DNA from: Litsea cubeba
Lineage: Eukaryota > Streptophyta > Magnoliopsida > Laurales > Lauraceae
Direction: 5' to 3'
NCBI GenBank assembly: GCA_012931725.1
Contig: CM022946.1
Location: 77,242,051 to 77,306,050, forward strand
Length of the DNA stretch: 64,000 bases
A program made the translations under genes and the position numbers. Shown here one piece after another: positions 12,165-23,238 of this stretch (position 1 is the first letter of the stretch; every line of letters starts with the position of its first letter). Under the pieces are notes generated by a model, which worked only from the letters and a program-made list of their open reading frames with translations, did no database searches and was not told the origin of the DNA.

Positions 12165-13111
12165 AGGAGTTTGTGGGGGGACTCGTTCAGATTGACAGTC
12201 GCAAGCCATATGTGGACTTCGCCATCATCCATGCAGATGAGAATAGAGGATGCTATTGATTCGCTTGGCTTGGCTATAACCTCAGATTTTTAGAGGACAA
12301 AGACCAAGAGGAGGTCCTATGTCCAATAAAAAGCTAAGTAGACGGGCTGAAAAGCCAGGCCTTGGGGGGGGGGGTACCCCCAAGGGACTTTTGTCACCTT
12401 GTAGCGGTGGTCGGTGTAGAACTTCCGCAGAGTTTCTCTCTTTCTTTCTCTTAGATTTCTGATGCCTTATTCTGTCTGAATTTCTGGATTTTCTACAGTC
12501 TGTCGTGCTGTCTTTTCTTCTTGGAGTGCTCTCCTTATTTATAGGCTTTCTGGTAGCCATTTAGGATTGTTTATGGGCTTTTATTGTCATTAAGCCGCAT
12601 AATGGGAGGAGTTACAGGATTTAATTCCTTTATTTTGTAACTCCTTTTTCTTGGCTTCTGATTGGTTGGAGGAGATTGAGGGCATTTAATCGCCTTTAAT
12701 CGCCATGATGGGAGGAGTTTCATCGGTTAAATGCCATGAATCAATTGACTTGTAACTCCCGGATGCTTGCTTCTGATTGGGCCGTCCAAAAAATGGATTA
12801 ATGGCTATAATAAAGTTAGTTAATTAATCGCATTAAGTGGTCGCCGAGCAGTTGAAAAGTCGCGGGCCGTGCCGCGTCTTTTGGGATTCTTTTGGTGATG
12901 ATCATCGATCGATCTTCATGTAGATCGACATCGGATGACCATGTAACTTCAGGTTTTGGTTGCCAACAGGCGGGTCGGTGCCATCTGTCCTGTCGATTTC
13001 TCGATCGGTCGGGTAGAAAGTACACTTTTTTGTTTGACCGGTTGGCGATCGATGTTGATTTTGATACTCTTGATGATTGACCCGTGATTTTGACTGATCC
13101 CAAAGGATTTG

Positions 13112-14881
13112 TGTTAGTTTTATGGACTCAATCCAGTAGATGATATAATAAATTGATTAATTTCTTTATTTATCAGTATATTCATGCTTTCCTTTCATGA
13201 GATGAACGGTGATTTATTATATACATGCACATAACCAATACAAATGACATGATGGTTCATGAGATGAACCGGGTGTCCACAAGTATATTAGATGTAACAC
13301 ATGTGTATGGATGAGATCCACATACGGGAGACATGTATGACAAATCTTATACTTAAAATATATCAACAACCAGTGATGAGACTGGACATCTCATACTAAC
13401 AAGGTTGCAGCACTTTGATCACTATGAGATAGTTGTGATTTGTCTCGATCAACAGAATGGAAGATTCTGGATCATAGTGCTGGTACATTGGATGTATTGA
13501 AAGACCATGAGAAGCACCTTATAAACACTGTCTTTATTTTAAGGTCTACTCTCATAATTCCCTAGCAATAGGCTCTCAATCCTGAGACATTAATGAACTC
13601 AAGTTTCTATCTATTCATTTGCTTTGAGTCACCAATGAGTGAGGCCAACTGTAGGTCAACACCTCAGTGATTTGGGTACATGGTAGTAGAGCCGTGGGAA
13701 CATTCAATGGTCAAGATGGAATCTATCTCTAATATCCCCTTGTGCCAATTAATGGATTATCACTGGTAAGTGCGCACCCATTCTGATTAAGAGTTAATTG
13801 GAAAGGTACCTATTGATCATTATAATTAATTGGGGCTCAAGGATAATAAGATATGGATCTAGTTTGGAAGACAGAGTCAAATTGATCCATGGATATTGAT
13901 AGAGGGGTCTACTTGTGGTAATGTGGAAGTTTAGGGTCTTCTATGTAATATTCCTAAGACTGGAGTTCAATTGCATTTATATAGTGGAGTTATTTGCAAT
14001 TAATTGTGGGCCCGGATTACACATGAGATGTGGGGTCGCGTGTCCCAGTTGGAGCCAGCTTTCTAAGGAATCCCTAGCGGTCCCCACGCTAGCCCCAATT
14101 ATTAGAAAGTATCTAATTCTAGTTGAACTCTAAAAGGAAAGTTACTATTTCTATTTGAAGTGAGACTTCTAATAGTGGTAATAGTGGACTTACTAATTTT
14201 AGTAGAAGTGAGACTTCTATTTTAATTAGAAAGGAATTAGAAAGTTACTAATTATATTTGAAGTGAGACTTCTAATTATGATATAGTAAGTTACTAATAA
14301 TGGAAGTAAGACTTCTATTGTAATTAGTAAAGAGGAGGCAGCTTGCAAAAGCTATAAATAAGAGGAGAGGAGGCCTTGGACGTCCATGCACTCTCCATTG
14401 CATTGGGATTCACGCCCAAGGTCCCTAGTGCAAGTGTTGCACGAGTTTCTTCTCCTTTCCCTCTTCTAGTTCTCTTTCTAGTTTCTCCCTAGAGTTCCTA
14501 GTAGTTCTCTCTTGGAGATCCCACCATCTTCTTGAGAAAAACGAGAATCTAATACGGGTCATAGCGTGGAAGATCAAGAGGCCTTGGAGATCCCTATTTG
14601 ATTAGTGAAAGCGTTTCATCATCAAAGAAGACGCAACTTCTCCATTAGAGCACAACCGAGATCCAAAGGTATAATCTACTTTCTTGCATGTTGTAGATTT
14701 ATTTGTAACTTATATGTTGCTGGTTCTATCTTCTAGATAGATTGTATTTACTGATCATGATGGCCGAGATTGAGGACTTGAATCTTGGACTTGGTTTTAT
14801 TGCCTTCTGGATAGTTGATCCCTGCGTCAAGTGGGTCAAAAGTTTTGAAACCTATCCTAGAGGCCCATCTTATTTCCAACA
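13112..14881 (+). repeat. Copia-2 5' LTR
   Basis: The LTR begins TGTTAGTTTTATGG and ends TTCCAACA. A TATA box lies at 14353-14360. The stretch 14130-14330 holds several copies of AGTGAGACTTCTA separated by AT-rich sequence, a likely U3 enhancer-type repeat. Confidence 0.95.
14353..14386 (+). promoter_or_regulatory. Copia-2 5' LTR core promoter
   Basis: TATAAATA lies at 14353-14360. The palindrome TGGACGTCCA lies at 14377-14386, in the expected start-site region. The 3' LTR carries the same pair at 21558-21565 and 21582-21591. Confidence 0.65.
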
Positions 14882-14883
14882 AT

Positions 14884-14896
14884 TGGTATCAGAGCC
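14884..14896 (+). other. Copia-2 primer-binding site (tRNA-iMet)
   Basis: TGGTATCAGAGCC follows the LTR end by two bases (AT). This is the same primer type and spacing as in the gag-only element at 58541. Confidence 0.92.
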
Positions 14897-16681
14897 TTAC
14901 CTCATCTCTAATCATGTTAGATCAGTAAGCTTGATCTAATCTTTCCATGAGATGCGAAGAGGATAGATCAAAGGCTATGTACGGATCAGTTTTGATGGTT
15001 TATCTTAGATAATTAGTAAATCCATGTTTGGATAGACACATAGGGGTTTAACAATGATGGAATGATGGTAGGAAGCCATTGGGAATCTTCAGAAGAGTTT
15101 TGGAGATGGTTGGACACGAAATAGAAAAACCCAACTTGCAGATTTCCGTCAGGCAGGTCGACCGAACCCTCTAGTAGGTCGACCGAACAAACTGACATAT
15201 GAGATCGCAGTTTTTGTTTTTATTTCGGGGGACACCCCTCGACCCCCGCCGGGGGACACCCCCGGACCCCCTCTGCGTAGGGGGCATGAATCATAGTAGT
15301 GGCAATATTTGGCATCCTGTCTTTCCATTATTGTTTGGTAACCCGGCTTTGTGAGTTGCTTTGTTAGTATGAGATACTAACATGCAGGTTATCATGTTCT
15401 CTCCATATGGCCACAAGTCTTTTTACTTTCTTTTATGGTTGAATGTTTATTTTTGGCAAGTTGTAAAGGGCATCATGGTTTCCTTGTTTTCCCGGTTTAG
15501 GGCAAGGCATGGTGAAATTCCCTATGAGCCTTTTTTATTTCCATTAATAGATTATCATGTAAGTCTCATCGTAGAGACATAGGAATTTATGTAATTTTCT
15601 TAATTTGTAAATCCTGGCGATGTCCGAGACTAAGAAGGAAAGTGAAGTTGGACTCCAAATCAAAGAGTTTGAAGATTACCAAAGGTGTTTTGGAGTTTCC
15701 CAAAGTGTTTGAGGAATTCCAAATTTTTGGAAAGTCTAGAAGTCTAAGAAGTCTATTCCGCTTGGGCCATGTGGAGGAGAGGACTAGTTTCTAATTTTTT
15801 GCGTTTTCTATTTATAGTTGAATGCTTTATTTAGAATGTTTCCAAATCTGATCCAAACATAGCAAGTTACTAATATTGGTCAAATCAAATTAATTTTTGG
15901 AAAGAGTTCTAATTAGTGTTGATGACCCATGAGATGGAAACATTGGTAACACTAATTTAAGAAACTGGACTTTCCTTAAAACAACTTGACTTGAAACCAA
16001 TCTTATATCATATCATGAGATGATTTGATGATTCATATATTCATATATGTGGGCCCTAATACCTTAAAAGGAAATCCTCAATTCTAAAATATTAAGTGGG
16101 AGCGGGGCATTTAATTTTAGAAATCCCCATGGTTTTCCACCATAGGTCCATTGTAAGGAAAGTATTAGCCTCGCGCCACCAAGAGAGTGGTCGTTCCCCA
16201 TGGAGGGCTTTTATTTGTCTCGTTACTAGATATGGATCTCCTATGGATAGTATTGATGAGACGTGGTGGGGGTTCACTCCCGAAGGAGGAGCTGCCCATC
16301 GCGGTTGTCATGCAATATTAGTTGGTGGGTCACACTTAACTAAAATAATGATGTAGTATTCCCAAGGATTTGCCTCATGTATTTTAGAAACCAAAGATAA
16401 TCGGGAGTCATACATTATTTGGTATGAGATACCTAGATGATAGTGAATGATTGGGGATCAAGGATAATTAGTCTTAATCTTAATTTTGACGACTTTGATC
16501 CGCACCAATCTATGGGGCATTTGCACTCCCCAAGGAGGCATGCCCTAGGGGATTGGGATTCCGATGTATTCTAAATTCAGTGCTTATGAGGATTCCCATA
16601 TGAATTTGGTAGAATACTAAATCCTAATGTCATTTATATTCTTTCATTAAATGTATGGTTATGTGCTTTAATTTATACAGC
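14897..16681 (+). other. Copia-2 leader, non-coding
   Basis: This is 1.8 kb without a supported gene. It holds two GGTCGACCGAAC motifs (15156-15167 and 15177-15188) followed by a strongly GC-rich run of G5 and C5 blocks at 15227-15287. The remainder is AT-rich with a short CCCGAAGGAGGAGC segment near 16278. Confidence 0.65.
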
Positions 16682-17566
16682 ATGAATTCGAATACTTTCA
16701 ATCCACTTGCGACCATCCTCAACCAGAACAAGTTGATGGGATCCAACTATGTAGATTGGAAAAGGAACCTGGATATTATTTTGACAGCTTCAAGTTGCAA
16801 ATATGTCCTTCTAATACCCCCCCTTCCTGAGCCTCAGCCTGATGCACCACAGATTATGAAAAACTTTTACACCAAGTGGACCAAAAACAATGAGATGGCC
16901 AGATGTTTTATTCAGGCATCCATGTCTACTATTTTGTAAGAACAACATCAATCCTATAAGTCAGCATACGATATTATATCGAACTTAAAGGAGATGTTTG
17001 CAGACCAGGTCAGGCCTGCTAGGCAGGCTGCTGTAAAAGTGCTGATGGAGACAAAGATGGCTGAGGGAACCCCAGTACAAAAACATTTGTTACAAATGAA
17101 GTTGGCATTGAATGAGTTAGATGTACTGGGGACTACGTTTGATACAGAAACGCAGATCGACATGATCATTCAATCACTACCAGACTCATTCAAACATTTC
17201 GAGATCAATTATAATAAATTGGAAATGACCATAGCTGAGCTGTCTCGCCAGCTGGTAGTGTTTGAGGAAATCATGAAGAAAAGACCAACTGCCCTCATGA
17301 CAGAAAAGTCATTTGCTAAGTCTAAACCGAAAGGCAAAGACCGGGATAGCAAGAAGAAATCAGTCATCAAAGGTCCTAAGGTGGAGTATGGTTCCACCAG
17401 TGGTGTGGCCAAGGTCAAGGATAAGGGAGCAAAGGGAAAGTGTTTCCACTGTGGTATGACAGGACATTGGAGGATGAATTGTCCACGATTTCTGTCAAAG
17501 GAAAAGACCTCAGGTATGATTGAGTCATTTGTTTCTGAAGATAGTTTTTCAACTAGTACTTCAGAA
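16682..17566 (+). pseudogene. gag: Copia-2 gag, one stop
   Basis: The frame starting at 16682 is open through a UBN2-type gag (NKLMGSNYVDWKRNLDI) except for one TAA at 16937-16939. It stays in the same frame afterwards. It continues through the rest of the capsid region, a lysine-rich linker, and a CCHC zinc knuckle at 17441-17482 (CFHCGMTGHWRMNC). This is the best preserved coding part of the element. Gag would assemble particles and bind RNA. The early stop would leave only an 85-residue fragment unless read through. Confidence 0.88.
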
Positions 17567-20318
17567 TCTTGGTTTATAGACTTTGGTGCAACTAATTACA
17601 TCAGTAATATGTTGCAGGAGTTACAGGTAACCAGGAGGATTAATGACGGAGAAATCATTGTTAACCTGGGATCGGAAGCCAAGGCAGAAGCAATGTCAGT
17701 AGGAGTAGTAACTTAGTTGCTTTCAAATATTAAGTTGATTTTGTCAGATACATTATATGTACCATTTTAAGACGGAATTTTAATTTCTAGTATGATGAAT
17801 AAGAGTTATTCTGTTACTTTTGGTAATTAAATTATCTTAAAGTTGAGCGGTACTCTTATATATTCTGACAAGGTAATCAATGAATTTTATTTGTTAACTC
17901 CCACAATGTATGAGATACATGACACTAATGTTAATAATAGACCATCATTAAAAAGGTAGTCACCTTCGTCTAATCCAACAAACTTTGGCACCTAAGAGGC
18001 TAGGTCATATAAACCTAAACAGGATTGACAGGCTAGTGAAAGATGGTATCTTGCCTTCATTGGTGGTAGAATCAATGTCTATCTACAAATCCTGTCTGGA
18101 AGGCAAAATGACCAATAGACCCTTATTCAACTAAGGGCAGAAGGGCCAAAAATTTATTGGAGTTTGTGTTTACTGATGTGTATGGACCCATAGTATTAGA
18201 GCGAGAGATTGATACGAGTATTTCATCACTTTCACCGATGATTACTCGAGATATGAATACATATACCTTATGCACCGCAAGTCCGAGATTTTTTGAATAG
18301 TTCAAAGAGTTTTCGAGCGGAAGCGGAAAAGCAATTAGGTAAAAGTACAAATACTCTTCGATAAGATCGATAAGGCGAATATCTCTCCACTAATTTTATG
18401 GGATACTTATCAGAAAATGGGATTTGATCCCAGTAGTCTGCTCCTGGTTTGCCTCAACAGAACAGAGTAGTAGAAAGAAGGAACAAGACTCTTTTAGATA
18501 TGATCAAGTATATGATTGAGTTTCTACGGATTACCTATATTTTGGGATATGGAAACTGAAATATATATACTAAACCTCATTCCATCTAAGTTTATACTTG
18601 AGACTTCCAGGGAGTTATGGACAGGGCGAAAGCCTAGTCTACAATGTTTTCAGGGTTGTCCGGCACACGTGCTGAAGAATAAAGACGGATTAGTTAGAAT
18701 CGAAGTCGGAAGTATATACGTTTATATTCTATCCCAAAAGGAACTAAAGGATGGTTGCTCTATAATCCCAGAGAGCAGAAAGTGTTTGGTAGGACCAATG
18801 CGGTTTTCTGGAGGGAGATTATAAGAATAACTGGAAATCTTTAGAAATGGTTATCTTGGAAGAAATTCAAGAAAGAACAATTCCAAATCCAAGAATAACC
18901 AAAATTTGAGAAAATTCGCCCATATTTGACCCAGTAGTTACACCAGTGCCTTGTCGTAGTGGGAGTATTGTCAGGACTCTTGACAAGTTCTCGGTCTAGG
19001 GAAAGTCTTACAAGGCAATCCTGGTGTAACCGGAACAAGATCCCTATAACTATGATAAAGCAGTTAATGACATAGTTTTGGGACGTTGGTGAGATGCTAT
19101 GAAAGCTGAGGTGGAGTCTTTGTACTCTAATCAGGTCTAGATACTTGTGGGCTTACCTACCAATAGCAAACCTATTGGGTGCAAGTAGTCTACAAAAGAA
19201 AATGAGAGCCAGATGGAAGAGTTCCATCCGGATACTCTTATCCATCGCGGTTCATCTCGGTGACGAGATTTTGCAAATGGATGTCAAGACAGCGTCTCAC
19301 GACAGCAATCTTGAGGAAGACATCTATATGATGCAACCAGATGGTTTTATAGCTGATAGCCAAGTGCAAAGAGTTTTGCAGGCTGCATAAGTTCATTTAT
19401 GGATTAAAGCAGGTATCCCGAAACAGGAACATCCATTTTGACAAGGAAATCAAGTCACTTGATTTTTATCAGAATCCGGATAAGTCATGTGTGTAAATGA
19501 AAAGTCAAGAATGCAGGGTAATTTTTCTGGTATTATATGTCGACGACATCCTTCTCCTATGGAGTGATATAGGGATATCGTCAATAGTAAAAGTTTTGGT
19601 CGGCTAAGACTTTTGATAATAAAGGACTTTTCAAAAGCCAGTTACATCCTAGGAATCAATTTCCATTGAGACCAGAAAAATAGGATGATAAGGCTTATCC
19701 TAATGATGTGTACATAGATAAGGTTCTAATACGGTAAGCTATGCTTTGTACTAGACCGGATATCTATCACGCAGTACGCCTAGTCAGCAGATATAAAGTC
19801 TAGCCCAGGTCTTTATCATTGACTGTTGTACTATGTGTTTTCGAATACTTGAGAAGGACTAGATATCATATGTTGAGTTATAGCAGTGATGAGTTGATTC
19901 CAGTCGGTTACATAGATACTGACTTCTAGTCAGATCAGGATTCCAGGAAATCAACTTCTGGGTATGTGCTTATGTTGTAGCAGCTTGAGAAGTAGCTAAG
20001 GTAGCAGATTGACTCAAAAGATTCCTTATGGAACTTGGAGTGGTATTTTTGGCAGGATAGCCAATAACAGTTTACTGTGATGACAGCAGGGCAGTCACTA
20101 AGTCCAAATAACCCAAGAGCCAAAATGTATGTACAGAGGAAGTTATACATGGTCAGATAGATTGTGCAGAGAAGTGATGTACGATCACCAAGATAGCCTC
20201 TGTAGACAATCTAGTAGATCCCTTTACTAAGCCTTTGACTACCAAAGTCTTTGAGCTATAAGTAGACAGGATGCGCATGAGATGCAACTCTACCTGGCAT
20301 TGAGCCCAAGTGGGAGAT
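17567..20318 (+). pseudogene. pol: Copia-2 pol remnant
   Basis: The protease motif reads WFIDFGATNY at about 17570-17599, so the serine of the usual D-S-G triad is phenylalanine. The frame closes at 17716. The integrase end is recognisable near 18445-18490 (PQQNRVVERRNKT). RT is recognisable as LQMDVKTA near 19271-19294 and as LYVDDILLL at 19534-19560. RNase H is recognisable near 20065-20130, and the C-terminus (LVDPFTKPL) near 20209-20235. Frames shift many times. No functional pol can be made. Confidence 0.88.
20308..20318 (+). other. Copia-2 polypurine tract
   Basis: AAGTGGGAGAT ends directly before the 3' LTR start TGTTAG. It is a standard copia plus-strand primer site. Confidence 0.85.
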
Positions 20319-22087
20319 TGTTAGTTTTATGGACTCAATCCAGTAGATGATATAATAAATTGATTAATTTCTTTATTTATCAGTATATTCATGCTTTCCT
20401 TTCATGAGATGAACGGTGATTTATTATATACATGCACATAACCAATACAAATGACATGATGGTTCATGAGATGAACCGGGGTCCACAAGTATATTAGATG
20501 TAACACATGTGTATGGATGAGATCCACATATGGGAGACATGTATGACAAATCTTATACTTAAAATATATCAACAACCAGTGATGAGACTGGACATCTCAT
20601 ACTAACAAGGTTGCAGCACTTTGATCACTATGAGATAGTGTGATTTGTCTCGATCAACAGAATGGAAGATTCTGGATCATAGTGCTGGTACATTGGATGT
20701 ATTGAAGGACCATGAGAAGCACCTTATAAACACTGTCTTTATTTTAAGGTCTACTCTCATAATTCCCTAGCAATAGGCTCTCAATCCTGAGACATTAATG
20801 AACTCAAGTTTCTATCTATTCATTTGCTTTGAGTCACCAATGAGTGAGGCCAACTGTAGGTCAACACCTCAGTGATTTGGGTACATGGTAGTAGAGCTGT
20901 GGGAACATTCAATGGTCAAGATGGAATCTATCTCTAATATCCCCTTGTGCCAATTAATGGATTTATCACTGGTAAGTGCGCACCCATTCCGATTAAGAGT
21001 TAATTGGAAAGGTACCTATTGATCATTATAATTAATTGGGGCTCAAGGATAATAAGATATGGATCTAGTTTGGAAGACAGGTCAAATTGATCCATGGATA
21101 TTGATAGAGGGGTCTACTTGTGGTAATGTGGAAGTTTAGGGTCTTCTATGTAATATTCCTAAGACTGGAGTTCAATTGCATTTATATAGTGGAGTTATTT
21201 GCAATTAACTGTGGGCCCGGATTACACATGAGATGTGGGGTCGCGTGTCCCAGTTGGAGCCAGCTTTCTAAGGAATCCCTAGTGGTCCCCACGCTAGCCC
21301 AATTATTAGAAAGTATCTAATTCTAGTTGAACTCTAAAAGGAAAGTTACTATTTCTATTTGAAGTGAGACTTCTAATAGTGGTAATAGTGGACTTACTAA
21401 TTTTAGTAGAAGTGAGACTTCTATTTTAATTAGAAAGGAATTAGAAAGTTACTAATTATATTTGAAGTGAGACTTCTAATTATGATATAGTAAGTTACTA
21501 ATTAATGGAAGTAAGACTTCTATTGTAATTAGTAAAGAGGAGGCAGCTTGCAAAAGCTATAAATAAGAGGAGAGGAGGCCTTGGACGTCCATGCACTCTC
21601 CATTGCATTGGGATTCACGCCCAAGGTCCCTAGTGCAAGTGTTGCACGAGTTCTTCCTCCTTTCCCTCTTCTAGTTCTCTTTCTAGTTTCTCCCTAGAGT
21701 TCCTAGTAGTTCTCTCTTGGAGATCCCACCATCTTCTTGAGAAAAATGAGAATCTAATACGGGTCATAGCGTGGAAGATCAAGAGGCCTTGGAGATCCCT
21801 ATTTGATTAGTGAAAGCGTTTCATCATCAAAGAAAGACGCAACTTCTCCATTAGAGCACAACCGAGATCCAAAGGTATAATCTACTTTCTTGCATGTTGT
21901 AGATTTATTTGTAGCTTATATGTTGCTGGTTCTATCTTCTAGATAGATTGTATTTACTGATCATGATGGCCGAGATTGAGGACTTGAATCTTGGACTTGG
22001 TTTTATTGCCTTCTGGATAGTTGATCCCTGCGTTAAGTGGGTCAAAAGTTTTGAAACCTATCCTAGAGGCCCACCTTATTTCCAACA
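20319..22087 (+). repeat. Copia-2 3' LTR
   Basis: The LTR runs from TGTTAG to CCAACA and is followed by the ATTTG target copy. It differs from the 5' LTR mainly by single substitutions and one-base indels, for example GAGCCGTGG versus GAGCTGTGG and ACGAG versus ATGAG. Confidence 0.95.
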
Positions 22088-23238
22088 ATTTGGAGTCTCA
22101 AAAGTATGAATTTTGGAAAATCACAGGGGTCGGACGCTTCGAATCACGAAAATCGATGAAAAACAGGATTTCCGGGGCCCTCTCGGCGACCCTAGGCCAG
22201 GGTCGCAGACCCTGGAGGGGTTTTCACCCCTTTTTGTCCCGTTTTGCGTCCGGTTTTTATGTTTTTCGATTCTTTTTTCTTCTATAATTTTTTGACATTT
22301 TTTTTATCATTTATTTCCTTGATTTCCATGTAGCAATCTTGATGAGAATCCTTTCATTTTGGTTTGCAAAGTTTCCAATTTTCCGAGAAAGCCGAAGACT
22401 TTGTCGCGCAGAGCTGCCGATTTTCCGTCAGAAGCTGAAATTAGGCCAAAGATGTCGGAATGACCTGAAATTTGGGGTGAAGCCTCCTGAGCAAAAAATA
22501 AGACGAACCATAGGCTTTTGTTTGAGTTTTGAAGCCGTTTGGGGCCCTATCCCTAGTAGACTTATTTTTGTCGCGATGAAGATGTTGTGGCTTGATGTGC
22601 GGTCAACCGATGTCCGATTGACTTGAAATTTGACAGGGAACCTATTGGAGTCATTTTAAGATGATCCGCAGGCTCTGTCTTGGAAACAATGGACCCAGGG
22701 AGCTTCGCCGTCGAGAGGCCTGATTTGGCTTCCGAGCGTCAAAGTCTGGTCAAATGTTGTCGAAATGACCTGAAATTTGACGTTTAACACTTTATAAGCA
22801 TTTTGAAGCCGTCCATGTGCTCTATCTCATGAGTGATGGCCTCGGTGATTCTCGCCGCCGAAAGACTTGATTTAGCTGCTCGAGGGTTGATGTAGGGTCA
22901 AACGTTGTCGGTTTGACTCGGAACTTGACGTGGAGCCTTTTGGATGTATTTTGAGACCATCCATCGGCTCTGATCGAATATTTGGTGTCTTCGATGGTTT
23001 CGCCGCCGGGAGCTCCTTTTCAGCTGTCGGAGAAGCGAAGTTAGGCCAAATGATTTTGAAAATGGCCCGAAACTTCTTTTGTACTCCTCTTTTGGCTGTC
23101 TTGAAGGATCTTGCAGTTTTTGTTTGATTCTGACAAGATTTGATTTTTTGGAAGTAGCATTCCCTATTTATGGCAGGTTGCGACTTCATGCAACGTTTTG
23201 GATCTTGAAGAGGCAAAGTGACTTTTTTGGTGTCAATA

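Larger units (their letters stand above)
13112..22087 (+). mobile_element. Copia-2: complete but coding-defective Ty1/copia element
   Basis: Two direct LTRs of 1,770 and 1,769 bp flank gag and pol remnants in copia order. The 5-bp target duplication ATTTG occurs at 13107-13111 and 22088-22092. Removing the element and one copy restores the array reading AAAGGATTTGGAGTC. The PBS and PPT are good. The two LTRs differ at only about 20 positions by eye, so insertion was recent on the scale of this locus, while gag-pol is full of stops. I infer movement with proteins supplied in trans, or damage inherited from a defective master copy. Confidence 0.95.
12165..23238 (-). repeat. Array unit U2, split by Copia-2
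   Basis: Unit sequence runs 12165-13111 and resumes after the target duplication at 22093-23238, about 2,093 bp in total. TATA is at 12536-12543. A ~38-bp deletion just before the 11-G run (about 12358) removes the segment that reads CGTCTAAGCCATTGGAGGC in other units. The right part ends in CAATA rather than CAACA at the junction, a variant shared with U3. Confidence 0.85.
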
